From: VAZQ01 sp963702695
GTDB taxonomy: Bacteria > Pseudomonadota > Alphaproteobacteria > Rhizobiales > Xanthobacteraceae
Assembly: GCA_963702695.1 (NCBI GenBank)
Contig: CAVPDS010000015.1
Coordinates: forward strand, 86,578-150,577
Length of the DNA stretch: 64,000 nucleotides
Direction of reading: 5' to 3'
This document shows positions 20,747 to 29,141 of this stretch, piece after piece. Within the stretch, counting starts at the first letter, position 1. Each line of letters opens with the position of its first letter. The notes beneath the pieces were generated by a model. It was not told where the DNA came from. It worked only from the letters and a program-made list of their open reading frames with translations, and did no database searches. Position numbers and translations under genes: made by a program.

Positions 20747-20780
20747 ACCACCGGACATACGGGTCCGTATCCGGCGGTTC
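20747..20780 (-). ncRNA. group II intron domain V
   Basis: A 34-base hairpin on the minus strand beginning GAACCGCCGGATACGG and closing GTCCGGTGGT, the standard size and shape of the catalytic domain V. It is followed by domain VI (a stem around GGAGTCGCGAGACTCC with an A near CCTATCC as the likely branch point). It sits just after the maturase stop, as expected. Confidence 0.75.
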
Positions 20781-20786
20781 GGCGAA

Positions 20787-21371
20787 TTAGGCGTGCCGGG
20801 GGGGCCGCGACGGGCGCCAGACCGAGTGAACCGAAGAAGCCGTTTGGCAGAGCAATGGTGAGCGCGGGGCTGTTCGCGAGCCGCCAGGGCCATGTGGGCT
20901 GCCGGCGGTTTTGGCCGCCAGGTCGCGACCGACGCCGCGGCGTCGCAGCTCGGCGAAGCGGGTCCGGCCGCGCTTCCATTGCTTCCAGGCGATGGCGCGC
21001 AACCGCCGCCTGATCCATTCATCAAGTGTGCGCAACACTGATGGAGTTTGGCAGGAGCCGAAGTAGCCGCGCCAACCGATCAAGTAGATGGACAACTCCT
21101 TGATGGTCTGCGCGAGACTTTGGCCGCCCGTGCGTCGGGTCAGTTCCCGAACTCTCGCTTTGAAGCGGGCGATGGCCGGCGGCGCAATGCGCCGCCGCGT
21201 TTCTTTCCCGCCGGTGAAGCTGAAGCCCAGGAACTTGCGGACGCTCGGTTTGGCGACCGCGCTCTTGGCCTTGTCGACCTTGAGCTTGAGCCGTTTGGCC
21301 AGGAACTTCTCGACGCCAGCCATGACCCGCTCGCCCGCCTTCTGGCTGCGCACATAGGCCTCGTTATCCGG
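20787..21371 (-). pseudogene. ltrA: group II intron maturase, C-terminal fragment
   Basis: The frame retains the part of LtrA-like proteins directly after the catalytic YADD: NEAYVRSQKAGERVMAGVEK, then VRKFLGFSF and the maturase domain (WRGYFGSCQTPSVLRTLDEW followed by IRRRLRAIAWKQWKRG). Reverse-transcriptase motifs 0-5, including YADD, are missing. Upstream it is joined directly to intron domain I sequence, which marks the deletion point near 21371. It is non-functional as a reverse transcriptase. Confidence 0.85.
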
Positions 21372-21520
21372 TTCTTGTCCATCAGGCCGCGGCTTTGCTC
21401 CACGCTTCCTTCACACCCCACCTCGCGGTGACGCCCTTGCGCTTCGCTAATCCTTCGCCGTCATCAGGCTGGATAGAGGACTTCCACCTCCAAGCTGTCG
21501 TTCATGCTCGGCACACACTG

Positions 21521-21549
21521 AAAAGCCCCGGAATAACTCCGGGGCTTTT
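21521..21549. terminator. intrinsic terminator hairpin
   Basis: AAAAGCCCCGGA, loop ATAAC, TCCGGGGCTTTT: a perfect 12-base stem with A/T flanks, able to act on both strands. It lies about 160 bases beyond the DUF1003 gene and immediately before the intron 5' end. Confidence 0.85.
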
Positions 21550-21712
21550 GCGTCTGGGATTGTTCCCTTCGATTTGATCGAGCGTGCCTGTTGTCCGCCG
21601 CTCAATCTCACATTCGCAGGGCCAGGTATCGGCCGGCCTTTGCGCACGGCAGACCAAAGCCCGGCGCTCGAAAGGTGCGCCGCTGAAGCCAGATGCGGCA
21701 ATCTAAGTTTCG

Positions 21713-22477
21713 TCACCTCCGCCTGCCGCCTCCGTGGCTGAGATCCTGCATGAGTTCGAGCTGCATTTGCTGGATCTCGGCCAATCGCTGCCACTGGCGC
21801 GACAGGAGATGATCGACCTTTTCATGCAGATGCCGGATTTCGAGCTCTGCCTTCAAATTCACCAGATAGTCATTCTGTGAACGCAATCGGTCTTTCGCCT
21901 CCTGGCGCTTCTGGCTCATCATGATGATGGGCGCCTGGATCGCAGCGAGCGTCGAGAGAACGAGATTGAGGAGAATATATGGATAGGGATCGAAGCGATC
22001 CGCCTCGATCGCAAAGATGTTGAAAGCCATCCACACCGCCAAAACGACGCCGAACATAGTGATGAAGGACCAACTGCCACCGAAACTGGCAAGATGATCG
22101 GACAGACGCTCGCCCAAGGTCCACTTTTCCTCGAACTCCTCGTCAACGTTCTCGGCCAGCGTCTCTTGCTTGGCTATGCTCTCCGCTACCTGGCGATCGA
22201 GTTCAGTCAACTCGCCATGTTCTTCCTTGAGCAACTCCTCCACATAGAGCGTGCGATAGTGAGCGAGTTCGGCAAGGCTGATGAACGCGTCCGGCGCAAG
22301 CTGCGGGTGATCGCGCCGAATGCGTTCCGCAAGCGTCGGGCGAACCATGTCGAGCGAGACTATGTCCCGGCGAGGTCGTTCCTTGCCGGAGATCGCGCAT
22401 ACGAGTTTGCTGCTTCTTCGGCCAGTCTCGGCCTTGATGGGCTCCGGCGCGGAAGCATCCCGCTCGAACGTCGTCAT
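21713..22477 (-). CDS. DUF1003 family membrane protein
   Basis: A 254-residue protein. The DUF1003 core has two membrane helices (WSFITMFGVVLAVWMAFNIF and YPYILLNLVLSTLAAIQAPI) followed by IMMSQKRQEAKDRLRSQNDY and a long helical, likely coiled-coil tail. The N-terminal third carries a CAISGK motif typical of the family. Function is unknown. The ATG at 22477 has GAGGGGG just upstream and is preferred over GTG at 22483. Confidence 0.9.
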   Translation of the reverse strand: MTTFERDASAPEPIKAETGRRSSKLVCAISGKERPRRDIVSLDMVRPTLAERIRRDHPQLAPDAFISLAELAHYRTLYVEELLKEEHGELTELDRQVAESIAKQETLAENVDEEFEEKWTLGERLSDHLASFGGSWSFITMFGVVLAVWMAFNIFAIEADRFDPYPYILLNLVLSTLAAIQAPIIMMSQKRQEAKDRLRSQNDYLVNLKAELEIRHLHEKVDHLLSRQWQRLAEIQQMQLELMQDLSHGGGRRR

Positions 22478-22649
22478 CAGCACCCCCTCGGCGTTGACTT
22501 ATCCGGCAAGGCGCCAAGGCGGTCCGCATGGGCTGTCAGGCGCAAGACTTTCCTTGCGCCGCAGCGGTAGGCAGTCAAGTTAACTGGCCTTCATTATGCC
22601 GGTTGTGCCGAAGCGCCACGACCACGGCGAACGTTGTGAGTTGGGGCAC

Positions 22650-22682
22650 GCAAAAATTTATGGCCGGGAGGAGTCCCGGCCA
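22650..22682 (-). terminator. intrinsic terminator downstream of the phasin gene
   Basis: On the minus strand, TGGCCGGGA, loop, TCCCGGCCA, followed by TAAATTTTTG. A nine-base GC-rich stem with a T-tract, 30 bases past the phasin stop. The remaining bases up to the DUF1003 start hold no gene. Confidence 0.8.
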
Positions 22683-22712
22683 CGAAAATGCACTCAGAGG
22701 CAGACGCTCTCG

Positions 22713-23051
22713 TTATTTCGCGACCGCAACCTTGCCGAGATAGCCTTCGAACGGCTTGTAGGTCTCCTTCGCGAGGTCGGCGTAGAGGCCACCCAGTTTG
22801 GTCGCCTCAGCGACAAAACCCTCGTAAGCGCTCTTGAGGTAGGCCGACTGCACTTCCATGACCTTGTCCAGCGACTTTGCGCCCATGAGCTTCTCCGCCG
22901 CGGCCGTGCTCTCTTCGAACGCCTTCTTGGAGTACTCAGCCACCTCTACTGCGATCGCCTGCATGCTCTTCGATGCGGCACCGAACGAGTGCATGGTCGC
23001 GTCGAGATTGTCCTTGCCGAGCTTTTGCACGTCCTCGAAATTCTTCACCAT
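22713..23051 (-). CDS. Phasin family protein
   Basis: A 112-residue, wholly helical protein beginning MVKNFEDVQKLGKDNLDATM. It has the phasin pattern SMQAIAVEVAEYSKKAFEES and LEVQ-like VMEVQSAYLKSAYEGFVAEA. Phasins coat polyhydroxyalkanoate granules. The longer upstream frame is not family-like; the chosen ATG has AAGGTGGC ahead of it. TGC/GCA inverted repeats upstream suggest PHA-linked control. Confidence 0.9.
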   Translation of the reverse strand: MVKNFEDVQKLGKDNLDATMHSFGAASKSMQAIAVEVAEYSKKAFEESTAAAEKLMGAKSLDKVMEVQSAYLKSAYEGFVAEATKLGGLYADLAKETYKPFEGYLGKVAVAK

Positions 23052-23127
23052 TACTGCCACCTTTCCCGGTCTCACCGGTTCACTGGCCCCACGGCCCCGC
23101 CGGACTTCCGGCGTCATCGCAAACCTA

Positions 23128-23169
23128 TGCTGCAGTGCACAAAAAGTCAATGGCTATTTTGCGGTGCAA
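23128..23169. promoter_or_regulatory. TGC...GCA inverted repeats upstream of phasin gene (possible PhaR sites)
   Basis: Two short inverted repeats, TGCAGTGCA (23131-23139) and TTGCGGTGCAA (23159-23169), lie about 80-115 bases upstream of the phasin start. PhaR-family repressors of PHA genes bind TGC/GCA-type repeats, so the assignment is inference from motif and neighbour. The rest of the 356-base divergent gap (23052-23407) holds no gene. Confidence 0.4.
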
Positions 23170-23407
23170 TATTGGCGCGACCCCGGGCTTAACGGTTTGG
23201 CAATGGCGCTCCCCTAGCGTGTAGGAGCGTGTAGGACTGTGTTGATGCAGCAACGGCGCGAGGCAATCGCGACTGGAGTGGGCCTCAGGAGGCTGTGGAC
23301 GATCCGATTTTCGCCTTTTTTGACGCTCCTAATTCGCCGCAAAAGCACGAACAGGGGTAAGCGCTCCGGGTGGGGGCGCCTTAGCGAAAACGGGGACGGG
23401 GGTTTGT

Positions 23408-25039
23408 ATGTTTCGTGCGCATCGCGGAGCCCCGCGCGGGCTTCATTTTGGCTTGCTTGGCCTCATCTCAGGTGTCGCTCTTGTCGCGGCGTCGATCGAT
23501 ACGTCGAACGCGCGCGGCCACCGTCATCATCGATCCGCCGCCAGATCGGCAAGCCGCCACGTCACCGAATCATATTCGCCCGCGTACTCGGCGATCGTCG
23601 TGGACGGCAACACTGGCAACGTACTGCATTCGGCTAGTCCCGATGCGCTGCGCCACCCGGCATCGCTCACCAAAATCATGACGCTGTACTTGCTGTTCGA
23701 ACGTCTCGACGCCGGCAAGTTCAAGCTCGACAGCCCGCTCAAGGTGTCGGAGCACGCCTCCGTCCAGTCACCGACCAAGCTCGGCGTCAAACCGGGCCAG
23801 ACCATCGAAGTCGAGGACGCGATCAAGGCGATCGTCACCCGCTCCGCCAATGACGTGGCTGTGGTGGTGGGCGAAAACATTGCCGGCGACGAGGATGATT
23901 TCGCCGAGTTGATGACGCAGAAGGCGCATGCGCTCGGCATGAGCCATACCGTCTATCGCAATGCGTCGGGCCTGCCGGACGACGAGCAGGTGACCAGCGC
24001 GCGCGACCAAGCGATCCTCGGCCGCGCCATCCAGGAACGCTTCCCGCGCTATTACCGCTATTTCTCGACCCGCGTGTTCAATTACCATGGCGTGTCGATC
24101 GGCAATCACAATCACCTGCTCGGGCAGGTCGACGGCATCGACGGCATCAAGACCGGTTACACCCGCGCCTCGGGCTTCAACCTCGTCACGTCGGTGCACC
24201 GCGACGGTCGTTATCTGGTCTCGGTGGTGATGGGCGGATCGAGCGCTGGCAGCCGCGACGCCCGCATGCGCGAACTGATTGCGCAGTATATCCCCGCAGC
24301 GTCGGCGCGGCGCTCCGCACCGATGGTGGCGGAAGTCGCCAATGCCGAGAAGGTCGCGGAGCGGCCGGTTGCGAAGCCGGTCGCGGCGCCTGAGCCGAAG
24401 GCCGCCGGCAGTCAGCGCTTCACGGTCGCGAGTGCAGTATCGATCCCGGTCCCCGCGCCGTTGCGTTCCGGGCCGGTTGCGGTCGCCACGATACCCGCAG
24501 CTCATCCGGCGCCACCGGCCGCGGTTCCCCTCCGCCGCGGCTCTGCGGATCCGATCCGCCCCGTGATGGTGAAGACACTCACGTTCAAGACCGCCGGGCC
24601 CGCGCCGGTGCCGGCCCAGGCCTACGCGGCCGAGACAGCGAAAGAAGCAGCAGTTGCCCGCAGCGGTGGCGCTGCCAGCATGCTCGTAGCGCACAACACG
24701 GCCACCGGGTCGGTGCCCGAGGCCGCAGCCGCTCCGCTGGCCGAGCCGTTGCCGGCCGCCACGGCTTCATCCCCCTCCCCGGCCAAGCAGATTCACAGCG
24801 GCTGGATGATCCAAGTCGGCGCCTATCCGGGGGAGCAGGAAGCCAAACAACGGCTGAGCACGGTCAAGAGCAAGGCGCCGCGCCTGCTCGCCTCCGCCGA
24901 CGCGTTCACCGAGACTGTGTCCAAGGGCGACAAGACCCTCTATCGCGCTCGCTTCGCCGGGCTCGATAAGGACCAGGCCGAAGCCGCTTGCAAATATCTC
25001 AAGCGCAATGACGTCGACTGCATGACCCTCAGGAACTGA
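23408..25039 (+). CDS. D-alanyl-D-alanine carboxypeptidase (peptidase S11) with SPOR domain
   Basis: A 543-residue penicillin-binding protein. An N-terminal signal anchor (residues 12-30) is followed by the S11 catalytic domain with SLTK (Ser86-Lys89), SAN (TRSANDVAV) and KTGYT. A Pro/Ala-rich linker of roughly 170 residues follows. The C-terminal SPOR domain (about 465-543: SGWMIQVGAYPGEQEAKQRL) binds denuded glycan at division sites. It trims pentapeptides in the periplasm; SPOR points to the septum. This fusion is common in Rhizobiales. Confidence 0.94.
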   Translation: MFRAHRGAPRGLHFGLLGLISGVALVAASIDTSNARGHRHHRSAARSASRHVTESYSPAYSAIVVDGNTGNVLHSASPDALRHPASLTKIMTLYLLFERLDAGKFKLDSPLKVSEHASVQSPTKLGVKPGQTIEVEDAIKAIVTRSANDVAVVVGENIAGDEDDFAELMTQKAHALGMSHTVYRNASGLPDDEQVTSARDQAILGRAIQERFPRYYRYFSTRVFNYHGVSIGNHNHLLGQVDGIDGIKTGYTRASGFNLVTSVHRDGRYLVSVVMGGSSAGSRDARMRELIAQYIPAASARRSAPMVAEVANAEKVAERPVAKPVAAPEPKAAGSQRFTVASAVSIPVPAPLRSGPVAVATIPAAHPAPPAAVPLRRGSADPIRPVMVKTLTFKTAGPAPVPAQAYAAETAKEAAVARSGGAASMLVAHNTATGSVPEAAAAPLAEPLPAATASSPSPAKQIHSGWMIQVGAYPGEQEAKQRLSTVKSKAPRLLASADAFTETVSKGDKTLYRARFAGLDKDQAEAACKYLKRNDVDCMTLRN

Positions 25040-25106
25040 GGCCGCTTTCAGGGAAGCGTTCTAACAGGAGACCGGAGCCGCCCAAGTAATGTCGCGTTGA
25101 GGAGTA

Positions 25107-25811
25107 TCAGCGATGGCGGCGCAGAAGGACCTCTTTAGCCTCATTGACGCGGGCCGCGAGGTACGTCGACCCCCCTTGGTCGGGATGCAGTTTCTTCATC
25201 AGAGCGCGATGCGCCCTGGAAATATCCTCGGCGGTCGCCCCCGGCTGCAGGCCAAGGATCTGATAAGCCTCCTCGTCCGTCATTTTTCCGGAGGGTGCCG
25301 CGCGTCCGCTCCCCGATGCCGCATCACCCTTCACGTGCTCGCGCCATCGGGACGAGCGGCGGTCAAGATAAGCCATCAGTAAGGCGCGGCTCTCGGCATC
25401 GATCTCGTTGAGGAAGCCGGTCAGCGTACCGATGTCGAGCGCGTCCAGGTTCGCGCCTTCGTAGCGGCCGGCCAGGATCCGTCCATGCATCGCGCCAGTA
25501 TCGTGATCGAGTTCCATCTCGACGAACGCCGAGCGCACCCGCGAAACCTGCCCTGCACTCTTCTGCGTGCGCGCGCCGAAACCGGCCACGCGCCACGGGA
25601 TCCAGCCGAGCAGGCCAAGACCCGCGAAGCCAAGTGGAACCGCAAGCCCGAACTGACCGCGCGCGGCGAGAAATGCAGCGCCGCCGAGCGCACCGAAACC
25701 GCCGGCATACTTCACCGCCGGCGCCAGCTTGCGCGGATCGGTATTGGCAAACGCCTGCATCACATAGAGCAGCAGCGCGAGCACCACGATGCCGAAGATG
25801 ATTGTTACCAT
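25107..25811 (-). CDS. Membrane-anchored DnaJ-domain protein
   Basis: A 234-residue protein: two hydrophobic segments near the N-terminus (TIIFGIVVLALLLYVMQAFA, and about 35-70), a middle domain with VRSAFVEMELDHDTGAMHGR, and a C-terminal J domain (YQILGLQPGATAEDISRAHR) with the HPD motif in KLHPDQGG. It stimulates DnaK-type ATPases, probably at the inner membrane like TIM14/DjlA proteins. It starts 8 bases after the upstream vWA-like gene, in one operon. Confidence 0.92.
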   Translation of the reverse strand: MVTIIFGIVVLALLLYVMQAFANTDPRKLAPAVKYAGGFGALGGAAFLAARGQFGLAVPLGFAGLGLLGWIPWRVAGFGARTQKSAGQVSRVRSAFVEMELDHDTGAMHGRILAGRYEGANLDALDIGTLTGFLNEIDAESRALLMAYLDRRSSRWREHVKGDAASGSGRAAPSGKMTDEEAYQILGLQPGATAEDISRAHRALMKKLHPDQGGSTYLAARVNEAKEVLLRRHR

Positions 25812-25819
25812 CGTTGTCG

Positions 25820-26554
25820 CTATCTCATTTGCGCCAAGAGCTTGATCGCGCCGGGGTCGCGGCGCGCCGAGAGATCAGCCAGCGCCCGCCTTCCGCCGGC
25901 GGCATAGGCCGCGGCAGCGCGCAGCAGCGATGCCAGTTCATGTGCCGCGTTCGGATCGAAGCGGCCGTAAGCCCCATTAGTGAGGCGCGCGATCTCGCGG
26001 AACGCCTGCTCCGCGACCGGATCGTGGCCGTCCTGGAACATGAAAGCCGGGACGCCCAGCAGGCCCAGTTCGCCAGCCGATGCGCAGAGGCCGTCGAGTT
26101 TCTCCTCCATGGCGTCGCCGACGAACACGAGCGCCTGCACCTTGGTCGCTTGCGTTTCGCGTTTGGCGTGCGCAAGCACTTTGGAGATCTGGGTGTGCCC
26201 GCCGCGGCAGTCGATCGCCGACATCAGCGTGGCAAGACGATCGGCCTGCGAAACCCAGCGCGAAGCGCGGCACTCACTGATGCCGCGATAGTAGAGCAAC
26301 TGGATATCAAGTCCGCCGATCGCAGCAGCTTCGCGAAACATGTCGGCCTGCAGCCGGCATGCCGTATCCCACATCGGCTCGCGGCTCATCGTGGCGTCGA
26401 GCGCGAATATCAACCGCCCGCGCTTGCCCGCCTCGGTCGATGGAGTGAGCGACTTCACCCGGTCGAGGAAGGCGTCGATTTCAGGGCGCGAGGATGCTCT
26501 TGCCGGCTCTGTCGGCCGGTTGGCCGGTGTTCCTTCGTTGCCATCTTGCGCCAT
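25820..26554 (-). CDS. vWA-like domain protein (conserved hypothetical)
   Basis: A 244-residue cytoplasmic protein. After a disordered N-terminus, RGRLIFALDATMSREPMWDT looks like the first strand and a modified MIDAS (DATMS) of a vWA/Rossmann fold. Later strands are LDIQLLYYRG, KVQALVFVGDAME and VPAFMFQDG. Similar proteins occur next to DnaJ genes in Rhizobiales. Metal binding is uncertain because the MIDAS differs from DxSxS. It lies between mipZ and dnaJ. Confidence 0.75.
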   Translation of the reverse strand: MAQDGNEGTPANRPTEPARASSRPEIDAFLDRVKSLTPSTEAGKRGRLIFALDATMSREPMWDTACRLQADMFREAAAIGGLDIQLLYYRGISECRASRWVSQADRLATLMSAIDCRGGHTQISKVLAHAKRETQATKVQALVFVGDAMEEKLDGLCASAGELGLLGVPAFMFQDGHDPVAEQAFREIARLTNGAYGRFDPNAAHELASLLRAAAAYAAGGRRALADLSARRDPGAIKLLAQMR

Positions 26555-26636
26555 TGCGCACCCCTGGGCAGTCCTTGCAGGACGCCCATAAAGTGGCCCC
26601 GGCGCACGGCCAGCGCAATGCCGTACCGCTGACGCC

Positions 26637-27552
26637 CTAATCCTCGATCAGGTCGTGCAGTTCCAGGGGGGTCCTTTGGGCGGAGAACCATTCGGCGCGA
26701 GCCGCGGCGCGGCGCTGGCCGCGTTCGTCGAGCGGGAGCTTGAGGTGCTCGATCAGCGTCATGACCTCCTGGCGCGCGGTCACGTGGGCCATGTTGGGGC
26801 GGGCGCCGAGCGTCGCCTCGTCGAGGGTATCGAGCGCCGTGAGGCCACGGGGAAACAGCTCACGGTAGATCACGCGCTCGGCCAGCCCGTCGGCGCAGCG
26901 GAAGCCTAGCCGGATCGCCAGTTCCGTCAGACCTTCGCCGACCAGCCGCTTGTTGCGCGAGCCGAGCACCGAAAGGCGGTTGCGCACCACGATCCAATCC
27001 ATGTGCGCTCCGTCGATCAAGCGGCGCTGCCGGCGCGCCTCACGCACCATCTCGGCATAATGGCTTTCGCCGGTCACCGCGTAGCTGGTCGGGTCGACGG
27101 TGCCGAGAACGTCGAAATCAACGAAGCTGTCATTGAGCGGCGTGATCAGCGTGTCCGGCCATGGAATGGGCGAGCCGCGTGAGGTAGCTGTCGGTGCCGG
27201 GCGTGTCGACGACGATGAAGTCGTGGGACTTCTCGACCGAGGCGACGGCGTCCGCGAAGCCGGCGAACTCGATCGCCTCGTTCTCGTCGAGCTTGAGCGT
27301 GTTGCCGCGCGCGACGCAGAAATGGATCGGAAGCTTAAGGTCAAGCCGGGCGCGCTTGGCCCAGGCACGACGATTTTCGATGTAGTGGGTGAAGCTTTTC
27401 TGGCGGGAGTCGAGATCGATCGTTGCTACCCGCTGCCCGACATTCATCAACGCCACCGCGACATGCATCGCCGTGGTTGACTTGCCGGAACCGCCCTTCT
27501 CATTGCCGATAACAACGACATGCGCCGACGCGCGCGTAGTCGCCTGTAACAT
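26637..27552 (-). CDS. mipZ: Division-plane positioning ATPase MipZ, frameshifted
   Basis: The first frame (27552 down to about 27160) gives a deviant Walker A (NEKGGSGKSTTAMH, Lys24) and FIVVDTPGTDSYLTRLAHSM. It then runs out of register to a stop at 27130. The remaining sequence, PDTLITPLNDSFVDFDVLGT onward to LPLDERGQRRAAARAEW, continues in the next frame to 26637. Removing one G from the CCGG at 27155-27158 restores a roughly 300-residue MipZ. MipZ forms a ParB-dependent gradient that restricts FtsZ to mid-cell and is essential in Caulobacter. A GAGGTGGCACC site precedes the ATG. Confidence 0.88.
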
Positions 27553-27636
27553 GGTGCCACCTCACTGGCAGTCATTCGTAGCGACGGGGGGCCGAGGGTC
27601 AAGACGCGGCGCCATTACGGTTGGCTTCATGCTTAA

Positions 27637-27644
27637 TTAACCAT
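27637..27644. promoter_or_regulatory. possible CtrA half-site between mipZ and panC
   Basis: The octamer TTAACCAT follows TTAA directly, in the 160-base divergent gap upstream of mipZ and panC. CtrA recognises TTAA-N7-TTAA or a TTAACCAT half-site. The match is suggestive only. Confidence 0.25.
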
Positions 27645-27712
27645 TTGGGCCCGCCCATCGGGCTTGCTACGCTCGTCCAAGTCGCCCTGTTGCTAAACAA
27701 AGCTTCGATCCT

Positions 27713-28564
27713 ATGCCTTCCAAGCCACGGGTTGCCCGCACCATTCCCGATCTACGACGCGCCGCGGCGCGCTGGCGCACCGCCCAGGAAAGGGTCGCGC
27801 TGGTGCCGACGATGGGCGCGCTGCATGACGGTCACCTCTCACTCGTTCGGCTTGCGCGCCGGCGAGCCGATCGCGTGATCGTCTCGATCTTCGTCAACCC
27901 CACGCAGTTCGCGCCGAACGAGGACTTTGAGAGCTACCCGCGCCATTTCGACAGCGATATCGCAAAGCTCGCAGAACCGGGCGTCGACCTGATCTGGGCG
28001 CCCACGAAAGAGGTGATGTATCCGCCGGGATTTGCGACCCGCATCATGCTGCAAGGTCCGGCCGCGGTCGGACTTGAAGATCGGTTCCGCCCGCATTTTT
28101 TTGTTGGCGTGGCGACCGTGGTCACGAAGCTCTTGACCCAATGCGCGCCTGATCTCGCCCTGTTCGGCGAGAAGGACTATCAGCAGCTTCGGGTGATCAC
28201 CCGGCTCGCCGCCGATCTCGATCTTCCCGTCAAGATCGTCGGCGCGCCGACCGTGCGCGAGAAGGATGGCCTCGCGATGTCTTCACGCAACGCCTACCTC
28301 GCGCCGGACAAGCGCGCGATTGCCCCCACACTGCACCGCGTGCTCAAGGAGAGTGCTGCGAGGATCGTGCAAGGGGAAGCCGCCGCGCGCGTGCTGATCG
28401 AAGGCAGCGCGGAAATCGAGCACGCGGGGTTCCTGCTCGATTATTTCGAACTGCGGGCGGCTGATGACCTGCAACCCGTTCAAGCGGGCAACGACCGCCC
28501 GCTGCGCCTCCTGCTCGCTGCGCGGCTCGGGCAGACACGGCTGATCGATAACATGGCCGTGTGA
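27713..28564 (+). CDS. panC: Pantothenate synthetase
   Basis: A 283-residue enzyme that joins pantoate and beta-alanine with ATP to form pantothenate, the coenzyme A precursor. Diagnostic segments: VALVPTMGALHDGHLSLVRL (the HxGH-type ATP site), VSIFVNPTQFAPNEDF, DLALFGEKDYQQLRVI and the KMSK-like GLAMSSRNAYL. Length matches the family. It is divergent from mipZ; panB is not in the window. Confidence 0.96.
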   Translation: MPSKPRVARTIPDLRRAAARWRTAQERVALVPTMGALHDGHLSLVRLARRRADRVIVSIFVNPTQFAPNEDFESYPRHFDSDIAKLAEPGVDLIWAPTKEVMYPPGFATRIMLQGPAAVGLEDRFRPHFFVGVATVVTKLLTQCAPDLALFGEKDYQQLRVITRLAADLDLPVKIVGAPTVREKDGLAMSSRNAYLAPDKRAIAPTLHRVLKESAARIVQGEAAARVLIEGSAEIEHAGFLLDYFELRAADDLQPVQAGNDRPLRLLLAARLGQTRLIDNMAV

Positions 28565-28597
28565 GCGCACCCGCCCGCGGCGTTACTTCATTCCCAA

Positions 28598-29035
28598 TTA
28601 AAGCAGTCCCAAGTCCCGCAATTCGCGTCGAAGCGTTTCCGGCATGTCGCGCGCGCCGGGAGCGGCGCGGTCCAGATCGCGCGGGGCGTCCTTGGCTTCG
28701 AGATAACGCCAGCCCTGAAAGGCGCGCCACGGCCGCGGCTGCACCGGCACCACCTTCGGCTCCAGCACCAACCGGCAGCGACCGACGCCTTCCTTGTCGA
28801 CGAAGGAGCGCACGTCGATGAGCTTCTGCCGGCACATCAACTGGCCACGGATCACCCAAAACAGCGAGCCGCCACCGAGGAGATCGTCGACGCGCTTCGG
28901 CATCATGCGAGTCGTGTGGATATGCTCGCGCGGTTGGCGGCTTTTCTTGCGCTGTTTGAGCTTCTCGCGGATCCAGTCTTCGAGATCCTTGACCGAGTCA
29001 CACCCGACGCAGAGCTTGATGAGATGCAGTGCCAC
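28598..29035 (-). CDS. DUF1489 family protein
   Basis: A 145-residue conserved alphaproteobacterial protein. The N-terminus (V/M)ALHLIKLCVGCDSVKDLED and the middle IHTTRMMPKRVDDLLGGGSL followed by FWVIRG are diagnostic of DUF1489; it ends FQGWRYLEAKDAPRD. Function unknown. I chose GTG at 29035 because it matches the family N-terminus; GTG at 29053 is also in frame. No clear ribosome-binding site. Confidence 0.86.
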   Translation of the reverse strand: MALHLIKLCVGCDSVKDLEDWIREKLKQRKKSRQPREHIHTTRMMPKRVDDLLGGGSLFWVIRGQLMCRQKLIDVRSFVDKEGVGRCRLVLEPKVVPVQPRPWRAFQGWRYLEAKDAPRDLDRAAPGARDMPETLRRELRDLGLL

Positions 29036-29141
29036 GGCCAACGAACTGCCCACGCCAATGTGGCGACATCTTAGCGGCTGCTGCGCTCCACGAATGCGCA
29101 GCGCGGACTTATCCTCAGGCGTTCAAGCAGTCGCGCAATGT

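Larger units (their letters stand above)
20707..21516 (-). mobile_element. group II intron remnant with internal deletion
   Basis: On the minus strand the element begins GTGTGCCGAGC at 21516, a group II intron 5' end of GTGYG type. It ends CCTATCCCGAT at 20707 (an AY 3' end). Between these lie about 145 bases of domain I sequence, a maturase C-terminal half, a complete domain V and a domain VI hairpin. At roughly 810 bases it is under half the usual length; the reverse-transcriptase core is gone. The upstream exon end is the terminator hairpin at 21521-21549. It cannot be autonomous, although the RNA termini look intact. Confidence 0.78.
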
